A stretch of 64,000 nucleotides of DNA from Trichomonas vaginalis G3 (Eukaryota > Parabasalia > Trichomonadida > Trichomonadidae). Under the pieces are notes generated by a model, which ran no database searches, was not told the DNA's origin, and saw nothing but the letters and a program-made list of their open reading frames with translations. The stretch is from assembly GCF_026262505.1 (NCBI RefSeq), contig NC_067205.1, forward strand, positions 6,324,001 through 6,388,000, in the 5' to 3' direction. A program made the translations under genes and the position numbers. Below are positions 40,776 through 51,249 of the stretch, one piece after another (the first letter of the stretch is position 1; each line of letters opens with the position of its first letter).

Positions 40776-41369
40776 ATGGATTGCGTATCATTAGCCAAGC
40801 GACTAGCAGCAAAGAGGGCAAGCTCAAATGCACCAATTTCCCCAGTTAAACATAGATTAAGTGTTGATGCTCCTCCATTACCAACAAAAAGAGAAAATCG
40901 TACTCCTTCAAAGGAAAACATCCCAGATAATCCTATTTTCTTATCCGATACAAAAGGAGTTTTATCAGATTCAAACTCAGATTATTATCATTACGTACCA
41001 CCGATCGAAAGAATTTTTGAAGATGCTAACCTTCATAGATATTTCAAGAGATTTTTAGCCGAAAGGAAATTGGAAAGTGTTCTAGATTTCCTTGAAAATG
41101 CGCGCAACTACAAAAAACAATTCCCTTCAGTTCCGGCACAACAAATCAAAAAACACCGTGCTGTTGTTGAACAGCTTGGCAGAATCCCAGCTTCATTCTT
41201 GAAGTCTGCTTCTAAGGGTTCACACAAAATGTCATCAGTTACAGCAGAATCATTCGATGATACAATTTTCTATATCCTTGAAGAATTGAATGAGAAGGAG
41301 TATCATTCTTTTTCAAATTCTGTTCTTTTTACAAAATGGGTTTTGAAATACCACAATTGCGGTAAGTAA
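40776..41369 (+). CDS. RGS-domain-like protein
   Basis: 197 residues. The first ~75 are basic, Ser/Pro-rich and likely disordered. The rest (about 80-193) is helical and has the order expected for a regulator of G-protein signalling domain: IFEDANLHRYFKRFLAERK, LESVLDFLENARNYKKQF, a segment ending IPASFLKSASKG, then AESFDDTIFYILEELNEKEYHSF and LFTKWVLKY. RGS domains speed GTP hydrolysis by G-alpha subunits or serve as helical scaffolds. Divergent from the GOST-like gene. Assignment by pattern only; a plain helical protein is the alternative. Confidence 0.6.
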   Translation: MDCVSLAKRLAAKRASSNAPISPVKHRLSVDAPPLPTKRENRTPSKENIPDNPIFLSDTKGVLSDSNSDYYHYVPPIERIFEDANLHRYFKRFLAERKLESVLDFLENARNYKKQFPSVPAQQIKKHRAVVEQLGRIPASFLKSASKGSHKMSSVTAESFDDTIFYILEELNEKEYHSFSNSVLFTKWVLKYHNCGK

Positions 41370-42216
41370 GCAATATATTGGTATGTTTTTTTCATCAAAT
41401 TTTTTCAGGTTTAAAATTTATTCATATTAAAAGCTATCTTTATCACCACTATATTATACACTATTATTTTTTATTGAGATGTTTTAAAATGAACACCGAG
41501 ATATTTTGGAAATAATTTTGTGAAGATGGTTTAAATAAGAAGACAGTTTAATTCAATATCTTAATGGTACCAAAAGTAAAGGGCATGCAATTTGACTTTG
41601 AATCGCTCAGTATATATCCATGAAAATAAATATTTACGAAATCTTGTTTCATGTTACAGAAATAATTACACTGTTGTATTAATGTAGATATTTGTCAAAT
41701 GAAATTAAAAATAAATTCTCCATCCTTTATATGAAATGATTGAATTTTTCGCTTTTTCAGCGCATAAATATGTGATTAGTGAAGAACTTATATCCTACTG
41801 ATAACCCTTTCATGGGATCTTCTACTCTCGTTAGATACGATGGATTTGATACCAGATGAGACCACTTTTTTAAAAAATAAACTATCAAATAAATTGAGAT
41901 TTTTAATCTCATTGTTACATCTCGATTTAACATTATCTTTTGTTAAAGAAACCGTTTTTTATCGTTTTTCTCTAAATTTGACAATCTCTAACTGAAAAAC
42001 TTATTGAATGAAAAATGATTTGTATATTATATCTTATGTAATCAAATCAATTAAAATTTATTGTAATCTTTTGGTTTACATCATTCAAAAATATTTATCT
42101 ATCGGAGATTGTATGATTATCAATTTATGGGGTTTTAAAAATTATTCGTATTTTATCCTACCTATTATATTTAATAACTCATCGAAAATTTATTGTCAAA
42201 TTTTGAGTTCTTTCAA
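41370..42216. other. Intergenic region, possible lost 5' part of the next gene
   Basis: AT-rich. A frame from about 42,110 (MIINLWGFKNYSYFILPIIF) encodes a hydrophobic stretch just upstream and in another frame relative to the Pmp-like protein; it could be a remnant signal peptide or chance. Otherwise nothing recognised. Confidence 0.4.
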
Positions 42217-43677
42217 ATGTCAGCAGCACCCTTTTCGACCTATTTCCCAGGACAAGAAGCAGAGCCCGCATCGTATTCCGAACACAAAAATTTTGTCGTA
42301 GGATCAGGAAATATATATGTACGTGCTTCAACTTTTGATGGAATTAGTGATGAAGGTTCAGGAGGCGCAATTTTCAGCGCTACTCGAATTGCAATTGTTC
42401 TATCCAAGTTCGTAAATTGTCACTCTGATGTACAAGGAGGTGCAATTGCAGTTTACGCAGTAGATAATAGTCCAGATCGGGCATTCTATTGCACGCAATG
42501 CGTCGCAATCGGATGCAACACAAATGATGCATCAAATACTAATCCAGATCATCAAAAAGGAGAGTTTTTCTATTCACACGTTTATGATTCTACTACAACA
42601 AACCATGCTTCCGAATTAAGTGTTACAAAATGCGCTGAAGAGGTATCTGATAGTTGCCAGAGACCACTATTCTTTATTGAAGGTAAAGTAACAGCCAAAA
42701 CTATTAACGTTTCTGATTGTAAAAACGGATGGTGTTCTTGCATGGAAGTACGAACAGCTACCTTAGAAGATTGCAAATACATGCTTATTTCGAACTGCGA
42801 ATCAAAACAAGTTATTATTGAATTTAATCAAGCAAGTGGAACATTTTCTTACGTAACAATTACTAAATGTGGGACAACAATGGTAGATACTCCCTTTAGG
42901 TACTTTACTTTGACAAGTTCACAAATTTTATTTGATTATATTTCTGTATATGACTGTACATCAAGACAGAACGATATCTTCCATAGTATCAATGGCGGAC
43001 AATTGAGTCTGAACAATGTTTATCTCCAACCTGGTTTCGAAACCAGTAATATAACCGTACAAAATACTCTTGAATCCCAAACAGAATTTCTCACAGAATT
43101 CTTTGATGAAAGTGAACGTGAAAATGTTCTAATTGCTGAAACTTCTTCAAGCACTACAACCTCATCAGAAAGTCCATCTACTTCTACTTCTTCATCTGAA
43201 AGTCCATCTACTTCTACTACATCATCATCAGAAGAAAAAGAACAATCACAGCCACAACCACAACCAGAAGATCCAACACCAAAGCCAACAGAAGAAACAC
43301 CAAAACCAACAGAAGTCACAAAAAGTGGTGGTGGTGGAGATAGCAGCAAAGACGGGCAAATATTAGGAATGGCGAAAAAGAATTTCATCATTATGATAGT
43401 TTGCGTTGTCGTTGTTGTATTAATAATAATAGTTGTAATAGTTGTATTAATCATCCGTAAAGGAAAGGATGTTGATAGCGATAAATCAGATTCAGATTTT
43501 AACGAAGCTGATATTGCTGCAATTTCATCTCCAGAAACAAACTTCCCAACTGAAACTGTTGTGGATGATAACAATATGTTCACAACAAATCAGAATATGG
43601 AAGATGACCCATTCAAAGCCGATTTCAATAAGGTAGACTCAGAAAGTGACACTGACTTAAATACTGATGATTTGTAA
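42217..43677 (+). CDS. Pmp-like surface protein with C-terminal membrane span
   Basis: 486 residues from the ATG at 42217 (MSAAPFSTYFPGQ). The ectodomain has parallel beta-helix character with motifs such as GSGGAIFSATR and VQGGAIAVYAV, the GGAI signature found in Pmp-like proteins of trichomonads, and many cysteines (CNTN, CAEEVSDSC, CKNGWCSC). Then a Ser/Thr/Glu/Pro-rich stalk (about 305-385), a strong membrane span (FIIMIVCVVVVVLIIIVV), a basic stop-transfer sequence and an acidic tail rich in Asp/Ser. Surface protein of unknown ligand. No signal peptide precedes the ectodomain, so the 5' end may be missing or damaged. Confidence 0.8.
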   Translation: MSAAPFSTYFPGQEAEPASYSEHKNFVVGSGNIYVRASTFDGISDEGSGGAIFSATRIAIVLSKFVNCHSDVQGGAIAVYAVDNSPDRAFYCTQCVAIGCNTNDASNTNPDHQKGEFFYSHVYDSTTTNHASELSVTKCAEEVSDSCQRPLFFIEGKVTAKTINVSDCKNGWCSCMEVRTATLEDCKYMLISNCESKQVIIEFNQASGTFSYVTITKCGTTMVDTPFRYFTLTSSQILFDYISVYDCTSRQNDIFHSINGGQLSLNNVYLQPGFETSNITVQNTLESQTEFLTEFFDESERENVLIAETSSSTTTSSESPSTSTSSSESPSTSTTSSSEEKEQSQPQPQPEDPTPKPTEETPKPTEVTKSGGGGDSSKDGQILGMAKKNFIIMIVCVVVVVLIIIVVIVVLIIRKGKDVDSDKSDSDFNEADIAAISSPETNFPTETVVDDNNMFTTNQNMEDDPFKADFNKVDSESDTDLNTDDL

Positions 43678-44371
43678 GTTATCATTTTAATTTATTAGTA
43701 AAAAACATATATTTTATCATTTAATATGAACTATTTTTCGATTTTTCCTTAAAGAAGATTCTTTTACAACTAATGAACTTATTTTAACTCATATTTAAAA
43801 ATAATATTTATTCATATTTCATTGATATCTAGTTGTGTGTGATCTCAAGGCAAAAATTACGAGATTTGATCTAGGGATGCGTTAAACACGCCATTTGACC
43901 GGGCGTACATTTTTTTTGTTCGCCCAAAAATTTCGCCATTTGAGAAATTCAAAAATTAAAAATAAAATTTTAATCTTGATTTTTTTATTTTCGTGATTTT
44001 TTTGAAACTTACATAAGCGATGAAATACTTTTTTTTAAGTAATCGTTTATTATATATAAATATATCTTAATAAATTTAATTCCTTAAGGTAGAGCGTGTT
44101 CAAATTTAAAATCTCATACAATATTTTCTTAATGGCGTATTTTTCTGAGGTCGCCCAAATAAAGGCGAATTCAAAATTGAGAACTCCAAGGCGTATGGCG
44201 AGTATTCAAAAAGTACGCCACTTACAAAATATTGAATGTGGATTATCATTTTTTTGGCGTGTTCAATTTCAAATTTTGATATTTATGTTTATTTTATTCA
44301 GTATAATGCTAAGAATTAAAATATAAAATTCATAGAATTTTTTCTTTGAAAATATTTTACATTTTTATTAG

Positions 44372-46272
44372 ACCACTCCTAGACTAGTCATCAGGTTATC
44401 CTCAGATCATCCTCAGACTACTCCTTATCAGATTACTCATCATCCTCAGACTACTCCTTAGACCCCTCCTCATCAGACTACTCCTCAGATCTTCCTCATA
44501 AGACTCCTCCTCAGATCTTCCTCCTGAGACTACTCTTCAGACTACTCCTTAGAGTCCTCCTCATCAGACTAGTCCTCAGACTACTCCTGAAACTACTCCT
44601 CAGATTATCCGCAGACTCCTCCTCAGATTATCCTCAAACTACTCCTCAGTCTAATCCTCAGACTCCTCCTCAGATTATGTTCAGATTATCCTCAAACTCC
44701 TCAGATTATCCTCAGACTACTCCTCAAACTCCTCAGTCTAATCCTCAGACTCCTCCTCAGATTATCCTCAGACTCCTCCTCAGATTATCCTCAGACTCCT
44801 CCTCAGATTATCCTCAGACTCCTCCTCAGATTATCCTCAAACTCCTCCTCAGATTATCCTCAAACTCCTCAGACTACTCCTCGGTCTAATCCTCAGACTC
44901 CTCCTCAGATTATCCTCAGACTCCTCCTCAGATTATCCTCAAACTCCTCAGATTATCCTCAGACTCCTCCTCAGATTATCCTCAAACTCCTCAGACTACT
45001 CCTCAAACTACTCCTCAAACTCCTCCTCAGATTATCCTCAAACTCCTCAGACTACTCCTCGGTCTAATCCTCAGACTCCTCCTCAGATTATCCTCAGACT
45101 CCTCCTCAGATTATCCTCAAACTCCTCCTCAGATTATCCTCAAACTCCTCAGATTATCCTCAGACTCCTCCTCAGATTATCCTCAAACTCCTCAGACTAC
45201 TCCTCAGACTACTCCTCAAACTCCTCCTCAGATTATCCTCAAACTCTTCAGACTACTCATCGGTCTAATCCTCAGACTCCTCCTCAGATTATCCTCAAAC
45301 TCCTCAGATTATCCTCAGACTCCTCAGATTATCCTCAAACTCCTCAGACTACTCCTCAAACTACTCCTCAAACTCCTCCTCAGATTATCCTCAAACTCTT
45401 CAGACTACTCCTCGGTCTAATCCTCAGACTCCTCCTCAGATTATCCTCAGACTCCTCCTCAGATTATCCTCAGACTCCTCCTCAGATTATCCTCAAACTC
45501 CTCAGATTATCCTCAGACAACTCCTGAAACTACTCCTCAGACAACTCCTCAGATTATCCTCAAACTCCTCAGATTATCCTCAGACTCCTCCTCAGATTAT
45601 CCTCAAACTCCTCCTCAGATTATCCTCAAACTCCTCAGATTATCCTCAGACTCCTCCTCAGATTATCCTCAAACTCCTCAGACTACTCCTCAAACTACTC
45701 CTCAAACTCCTCCTCAGATTATCCTCAGACTCCTCCTCAGATTATCCTCAGACTCCTCCTCAGATTATCCTCAGACTCCTCCTCAGATTATCCTCAGACT
45801 CCTCCTCAGATTATCCTCAGACTCCTCCTCAGATTATCCTCAAACTCCTCAGACTACTCCTCAAACTACTCCTCAAACTCCTCCTCAGATTATCCTCAAA
45901 CTCCTCAGACTACTCCTCGGTCTAATCCTCAGACTCCTCCTCAGATTATCCTCAAACTCCTCAGATTATCCTCAGACTCCTCCTCAGATTATCCTCAGAC
46001 TCCTCCTCAGATTATCCTCAGACTCCTCCTCAGATTATCCTCAAACTCCTCAGACTACTCCTCAAACTCCTCAAATTATCCTCAGACAACTCCTCAGATT
46101 ATCCTCAAACTCCTCCTCAGATTATCCTCAAACTCCTCAGATTATCCTCAAACTCCTCAGATTATCCTCAAACTCCTCAGACTACTCCTCAAACTCCTCA
46201 GATTATCATCAAACTCCTCAAACTACTCCTCGGTCTAATCCTCAGACTCCTCCTCAGATTATCCTCAGATTA
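44372..46272. repeat. CTCCTCAG/ATTATCCTCA minisatellite, 1.9 kb
   Basis: Built from two modules, ATTATCCTCAG(A) of 11-12 bp and ACTCCTCCTCAG of about 12 bp, giving 20- to 23-bp compound units, with minor modules ACTACTCCTC and GGTCTAATCCTC in higher-order patterns. Strongly strand-asymmetric (plus strand almost without G runs). The array lies inside the hAT-type element and probably expanded after its insertion or within its ancestor. Confidence 0.95.
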
Positions 46273-46377
46273 TCACTTTACATATATATATCGATAACTA
46301 AATAATTACTTATTATACTTTCTTTATTTTTTTTTAATTTTAAAATAATATTAATATATCTTTCTACGTTTAATGAT

Positions 46378-46470
46378 GAAAAGAGAAAGAGGAGTAAAAA
46401 GAGGAAAGAGAAAAGAAAGAGAGAGAGAGAGAGAGAAAAAAAAAAGAGAAAGAAAGAAAAAACAAAGGAC
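46378..46470. repeat. Purine tract near the right end of the hAT-type element
   Basis: About 90 bp of nearly pure A/G (AAAGAGAAAGAGGAGTAAAA and a GA run). A tract of the same kind lies in the same position in the complete hAT element (about 29,338-29,450). Confidence 0.8.
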
Positions 46471-46567
46471 GGCGATAATTTTGTATTGTTTTGTTATTCG
46501 GCCGAATGGCGTATTATTCTATTTTTAAACGGTCATGGCGTAAAACCGTCGCATCCCTAATTTGATC

Positions 46568-47011
46568 TAATGGTTGCAGTTAAATATTGCCATTATAACT
46601 ATTTTAGTTAGAGATATAAGAAATTTAAAATATCATGTATTATTAATAGATGTTAACACGTTGAACATTATTTTTATAAGTAATAATATCAAAATGTCGT
46701 TGTGAATCGTATTGTTTCTCACTTTTGGTGTTCGATTTTTTTGTAATTTTCTGAGATTTTGGAAACTGGAAATCATTCACGATTAAGTTACTAAATTTGT
46801 AGATGAATCAATAACAGAATTATCAATTTTTCCAACCTTGAAAAATGAGTCGATACAAAAATTGAAAGATGAAATTGAAATGACAATTCATCTGAAATCT
46901 TCTGTATCGGCAAAAAATTGAAAAATAATTTTATATATTCTTCGAGTAGTATAATATCCTGAAAACCACTCAAAACTGTGTCATTTCAATTCTATAACGT
47001 ACAAATTTGTT
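46568..47011. other. Intergenic region upstream of the tubulin-ligase gene
   Basis: AT-rich. TCATTTCA at 46981-46988 fits a trichomonad initiator about 29 nt before the ATG at 47012. No other feature. Confidence 0.5.
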
Positions 47012-48268
47012 ATGATCGGACCTGGAACAGAAATTGATTCAACACATGCCAAATATCCTGTTGTTAAAGAAGCGTTTTCCAGGGTTCAGGTTGAAGCATC
47101 AGAAGATAATCCAAATGCTCCCATTTTTTGGTGGGATGGAGATATTTATCCCAAAGATTTCAAGAATGTAGGGCCAAATCAGAGAATAAATAAGATTCCT
47201 GGAATGGACTATATCTGTTACAAATCAACTTTCATTCATTCTATGAATCAAATGCGTAGATTATTTACAAATTTCTATAAATTCTTTCCATTAAGCTTCC
47301 TTTTGCCACACCAATTTACAGATTTCCAAAGAGAGCACGAAAAGTTACAGCATCTTCTCAGAAAGCCTGTAACTTGGATTGTTAAACCTAGAAGTGGTTG
47401 CTGCGGCCACGGAATCAAATTAATTCAGCATGTTTATGAAATCGGAAGAAAAGCTGAATCTGTTGTCATTCAGAGATATGTAGCTCCTTACTTACTTGAC
47501 GGTTATAAGTTTGATTTTAGATTTTACGTGCTTATATCAAACTTATCGCCATACACAGTATATATTTATAAGGAAGGACTCGCCAGATTCTGTACAGAGA
47601 AATACGTACCGCCAAGCCCTGATAATTTAAATGATAAGTTTTGCCATTTGACAAATACTTCGATCAACGTTGAAAACGAGAATCCATCAACAGATTTTAC
47701 AAAACTTGCTTCAGAAGTTTTGGCTCAAATCCAAAATTTGATTCCAAAGAAGTCTGAAACCGTTTGGCGTAAGATTTGTAATGCTACAGCCCTTACAATG
47801 CTTGCGATGTGGTCGCCAATCGTAAACGCGATCTCAAATTGCGGAACAACATCTCTTGATACAATTGGCACCCATTACAGCTTTTCATCAGCAGGAGGCA
47901 TCGACAAATACAATAAGTTCTTCCATATCTTAGGAATCGATATTATGCTCAATGAATTCTTAAATCCGATTGTTCTCGAGTTAAACGACAGACCATCAAT
48001 GATGGTTACTTTCGATATTGAGAAAGAACTCAAAACAAACTTAATTGTCGATACTCTTCATACGATTTCTACTGATGGATCAATGGTTAAAAGCCATTCT
48101 CCAAATTGGGAGCAAATTCTCCCAGCGGATCCATCAACACCGTTTGCAGCAGTTGTTGATGAAGTTTGCAGCCAAAGTTGCTCTGTTTTGAGATCTACAA
48201 GTCCAATGAGGATTCCGAAGTCATCAACATACGGAGCAGAGTTGACATTTGCGGATACAAAGCAGTAG
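47012..48268 (+). CDS. Tubulin tyrosine ligase-like protein (TTLL)
   Basis: 418 residues, about the size of a TTL core. ATP-grasp motifs appear in order: TWIVKPRSGCCGHGIKLI (about 126-143), DGYKFDFRFYVLIS, KFCHLTNTSINVENEN and near residue 308-330 GIDIMLNEFLNPIVLELNDRPSM, whose E-x-N triad fits the metal-binding site. These enzymes add tyrosine, glutamate or glycine to tubulin tails, tuning microtubules of flagella and the mitotic spindle; the substrate cannot be read from sequence. A short leader with an initiator-like motif precedes the ATG. The last ~50 residues are Ser/Pro-rich. Confidence 0.9.
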   Translation: MIGPGTEIDSTHAKYPVVKEAFSRVQVEASEDNPNAPIFWWDGDIYPKDFKNVGPNQRINKIPGMDYICYKSTFIHSMNQMRRLFTNFYKFFPLSFLLPHQFTDFQREHEKLQHLLRKPVTWIVKPRSGCCGHGIKLIQHVYEIGRKAESVVIQRYVAPYLLDGYKFDFRFYVLISNLSPYTVYIYKEGLARFCTEKYVPPSPDNLNDKFCHLTNTSINVENENPSTDFTKLASEVLAQIQNLIPKKSETVWRKICNATALTMLAMWSPIVNAISNCGTTSLDTIGTHYSFSSAGGIDKYNKFFHILGIDIMLNEFLNPIVLELNDRPSMMVTFDIEKELKTNLIVDTLHTISTDGSMVKSHSPNWEQILPADPSTPFAAVVDEVCSQSCSVLRSTSPMRIPKSSTYGAELTFADTKQ

Positions 48269-48687
48269 ATCTATTTTTTATAATATTGTTTGATATATAT
48301 AAAAATTAAAATTTTAATTTTACTCATTTCTATAAATCAAAGGCTTTTTCATCAACTACTAAGTTGTTTATTGCACAATATTTTATTGCATTATCCGTAA
48401 TAAATGCTAATTTACTGATATTGATCTTAATATTGAACAAAAGCAGTTCGTTCAAAAACCATTCTGATCTCTTTCTTCCTTTATCAGACATTAGATATGT
48501 TAATTACTTATGTCACTACAATATTATAAAATCTAGAAGATTCAATATCAGTATTACTAAAAGTTTCGCATTCAATGATTTTCAGCTTCATATTCAATTT
48601 TTATTGATTTTTTACATGTTTCCATCAGTTTTTTGTTAAAAATAATCGAAATATAAAAATTTAAGTTTAAAATAATAACAAAACAAT
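48269..48687. other. Intergenic region between convergent genes
   Basis: AT-rich with no supported gene; only short accidental frames. Confidence 0.5.
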
Positions 48688-50313
48688 TTATTGTGTAGAA
48701 TAATTGTAGCTTCCTTCTTCTTCCTCCTCATAGAAGCTTCCATCCTCTTCTTCTTCGAAATCTTCTTCATCTTCTTCACCGTAGCCAGTATAGCTGTAAG
48801 AGTAAGGAGTTTGTGACTTCGGCTTGCTAGAATCACTTATCAATGATGACTTATTAGAACTGTTACTATTAGGTTTATGAATTTGAACTTGTGGCGGAGT
48901 TTTGTTGGAATTATGAGAACTAGATGTAGAAAATGCTGGCATTGGCTGGAATTGTGGTATGTCTTCAGCAGCTTTCTTGGATCCTGTGGTTTGAGGTGAA
49001 GATGATAAACCATTTGGAGAAGTATTGTAAGATTTCGGAGATAATGATGGATTCTGTGGTTCTATCTTCATGTTATTGGATTTAACGCTTTGTTTTGCAG
49101 ATCCAGCGCTTTGTAAAGATTTAATACTTTGGCTACTTGAAGAACCGTTTTGTCCAGCACTTTTGATCGAAGACCCTTGAGAGTTACCTGATTGTGGATT
49201 CGATCCTTGCGGCGTAGACTTTGGAGAATAATTTTTTGATTGAATACTCTGATTATATGAATAAAATGAGCTAGAACCGCTTTTATTCGGATTTATAATT
49301 TGTGGCTGAAGCACTGCTTGTGGTGGATTCGACTTTGGAGAAGATTGTGGAGAATTCGAAGTAATCGAATATCCTGAGGATCCTGACTTGATAGAAACGT
49401 TCTGTACTATTTCATTGCCTGATTTATTACTTACTGAGCCAGAATTTTGGCTTCCAGATATTGAATAACTTCTGGAACTGTTTTTAGAAACAGTAGGCGG
49501 GTGAAATGAAGGCATGTTAGAAGGTTGTGGTTTTGGCGATGGTGATTTTTTAGTACTTTCATAAGAATATCCATAACTGTATGAATATTTTTGTTGCGAG
49601 CTGTAAGAATATGATTTGTTATCTTCTTCTTGACTATAATCTTCTTCCTCGTCATTTTGGTTCTTCTTGTTATCTTGGGAATCATATTCGTAATCTTCTT
49701 CATCTTCTGCAGTAATTGAGCGAGATTTTACTACAGCAGGGTATATATTTTCATTAGATGATCTTGTTGAATTAACTGATGGAGGTAATGGAAGATTTGG
49801 AGCTGCAACAGCTGTGGAAGCAAAATTTTGTGATTTTGAATCATCCATTGACAAATGAACATAGTTCACTGCCCTTTCTTGGAACTTAACCGATTGTCTA
49901 ACTCTTTTAGCAAAAGGTATTGGCAATTTTTCTCTTGAAATTTTGAGTAATTTTCCGAAATAAGCATCAACAGACTTTGGATCTTGAGAAAATAGGCCTG
50001 GGAAGTTGGTTTCTTTTCCATTTAGTTCACTTTGAATTGCCATAAGTGTACTCATTGCGTTGTTATTTTTAAGAAATGAAATGCAGAACTCCAAAGCAGT
50101 CTGCCATTGTTGTGTATCACGTATTTTAAGTTGTGGCTTCAATAAATCGAATTTATTTGTATTTTGTTGCATTAAAAATTTAGATAATTCGCCATAATAT
50201 TTTGCCTGATAATGATTTTCAACTCCTTTCACTTTAAGTGCTGTATTAACGCGAATTCGGATGTTTTCATCTGTTGTTTTAGGCGGAAGACGCCTTTTAT
50301 TCGGCAAATTCAT
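48688..50313 (-). CDS. LisH/FOP-like, low-complexity protein
   Basis: 541 residues. Residues ~15-50 (ENIRIRVNTALKVKGVENHY then YYGELSKFLMQ) resemble the LisH/FOP N-terminal dimerisation motif of centrosome and cilium proteins. A helical region follows to about 165. The remaining ~370 residues are disordered: acidic Tyr-rich (YDSQDNKKNQNDEEEDYSQ), Ser/Gln/Pro/Asn-rich repeats, and an acidic Tyr/Glu C-terminus ending EEGSYNYSTQ. Possibly a basal body or cytoskeletal scaffold; the role is inferred from the weak N-terminal resemblance. Upstream, in gene orientation, TTTAACCGTCCGTT lies ~20 nt before the ATG. Confidence 0.55.
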   Translation of the reverse strand: MNLPNKRRLPPKTTDENIRIRVNTALKVKGVENHYQAKYYGELSKFLMQQNTNKFDLLKPQLKIRDTQQWQTALEFCISFLKNNNAMSTLMAIQSELNGKETNFPGLFSQDPKSVDAYFGKLLKISREKLPIPFAKRVRQSVKFQERAVNYVHLSMDDSKSQNFASTAVAAPNLPLPPSVNSTRSSNENIYPAVVKSRSITAEDEEDYEYDSQDNKKNQNDEEEDYSQEEDNKSYSYSSQQKYSYSYGYSYESTKKSPSPKPQPSNMPSFHPPTVSKNSSRSYSISGSQNSGSVSNKSGNEIVQNVSIKSGSSGYSITSNSPQSSPKSNPPQAVLQPQIINPNKSGSSSFYSYNQSIQSKNYSPKSTPQGSNPQSGNSQGSSIKSAGQNGSSSSQSIKSLQSAGSAKQSVKSNNMKIEPQNPSLSPKSYNTSPNGLSSSPQTTGSKKAAEDIPQFQPMPAFSTSSSHNSNKTPPQVQIHKPNSNSSNKSSLISDSSKPKSQTPYSYSYTGYGEEDEEDFEEEEDGSFYEEEEEGSYNYSTQ

Positions 50314-50670
50314 TTCTTTTTTTTACATAACGGACGGTTAAATCTCCCATTCTATTTTATTCATTCCCCCAACATTTAATTCGACAGTCTTTAATTTGTA
50401 AATACTTAGATCATGTTTAATATATAAGCTTTCATTCATTACTCCTAGTTTCCCAATGAAGCTTTCAGTTGAATCTTAGTTATTAGATTTTACATTCATA
50501 TTTCTCATAATTATAGTAATATTAATGGATAAATCCTTAATGGCATCTCAAACAGAAAAATCTGCCCCTACTTTACTTTTGAAAATCATTGAATTAAAAC
50601 ATGACGCAATTATTATCACTATTTTTTATTAAAATTTCGTGTAAAAACATATAAATTTCGTAGGCTATCT
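50314..50670. other. Intergenic region
   Basis: 357 bp between the 5' end of the LisH-like gene and the 3' end of the next minus-strand gene. ACGGACGGTTAAATC at 50330-50344 is the only notable motif. Confidence 0.45.
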
Positions 50671-51249
50671 TCATGCTTCATCGGAGTAGTAGGAATAAAC
50701 TACATCACTTGAATAAACATCAACACCTTCGCCAGAATCAAACTTCTGATCGTCTTCGTTTTGAAGACTTGGATCTGGTGATGGAGGTGGAGGTAATTTC
50801 TTTTCTTTCCTCTTTTTCTTCTTCTTCTTTGGCTCTTCAGAAGCTGGGACATTTTGAGGAGCTGGAGCTGGTTTTTGTTCTAAAACAACTGGCTGTATTG
50901 GGATTGGAGCTGGGTCTGGTGAAAGTGGTGGAGCTGTAACATCAATAAATACTTCTCGAGCAGTAACATTGGACTGAAGCTCTTCGCTCTCAAGTAATGG
51001 AGATGAATTAACATTTTTCTCCTCTGTATCGTTTGTTTTTCTGCAGTAGCAATAGTAAATAACAATTAAGACAATAATTAAAAGGACAACTAGCAAAGTT
51101 ATGCCAACAGCTATCCAAAGAGTATGTTCGTTTACTGGCTTGGAAGTGGGTGATGCACCATTTGTGCACAAACCTAGGGCATTCAAGAGGAAAAGAAACA
51201 TATAAAAAATTGTGGTAAATAAAATAGATATTTGAATAGATATAAACAT
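50671..51249 (-). CDS. Small single-span membrane protein
   Basis: 192 residues. Hydrophobic N-terminus (MFISIQISILFTTIFYMFLF) as signal or anchor, a very short ectodomain (LCTNGASPTSKPVNEHT), a strong membrane span (LWIAVGITLLVVLLIIVLIV), a Cys/Tyr stretch and a ~120-residue cytoplasmic tail: acidic, with SSPLLESEE, Pro-rich (PPLSPDPAPIP), a run of basic residues and an acidic Tyr end (VVYSYYSDEA). It resembles the membrane-tail part of large trichomonad surface proteins with the ectodomain missing. It may be a real small protein or the end of a lost gene. Confidence 0.6.
   Translation of the reverse strand: MFISIQISILFTTIFYMFLFLLNALGLCTNGASPTSKPVNEHTLWIAVGITLLVVLLIIVLIVIYYCYCRKTNDTEEKNVNSSPLLESEELQSNVTAREVFIDVTAPPLSPDPAPIPIQPVVLEQKPAPAPQNVPASEEPKKKKKKRKEKKLPPPPSPDPSLQNEDDQKFDSGEGVDVYSSDVVYSYYSDEA

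Larger units (their letters stand above)
43872..46559. mobile_element. hAT-type non-autonomous element with minisatellite
   Basis: Ends TAGGGATGCG (43872) and, reversed, CGCATCCCTA (46559), extended imperfectly by ACGCCA..ACCG boxes in matching order. The flanking eight bases ATTTGATC are identical on both sides (43864-43871, 46560-46567), giving a clear hAT-type duplication. The interior has no transposase; it is AT-rich, then a 1.9-kb CTCCTCAG minisatellite, then a purine tract close to the right end. It sits between the Pmp-like and tubulin-ligase-like genes. Confidence 0.85.

Noticed and set aside
44677-44889. Pro/Gln/Ser frame in the CTCCTCAG repeat
   Set aside because: Simple product of the minisatellite; it does not extend with the array.
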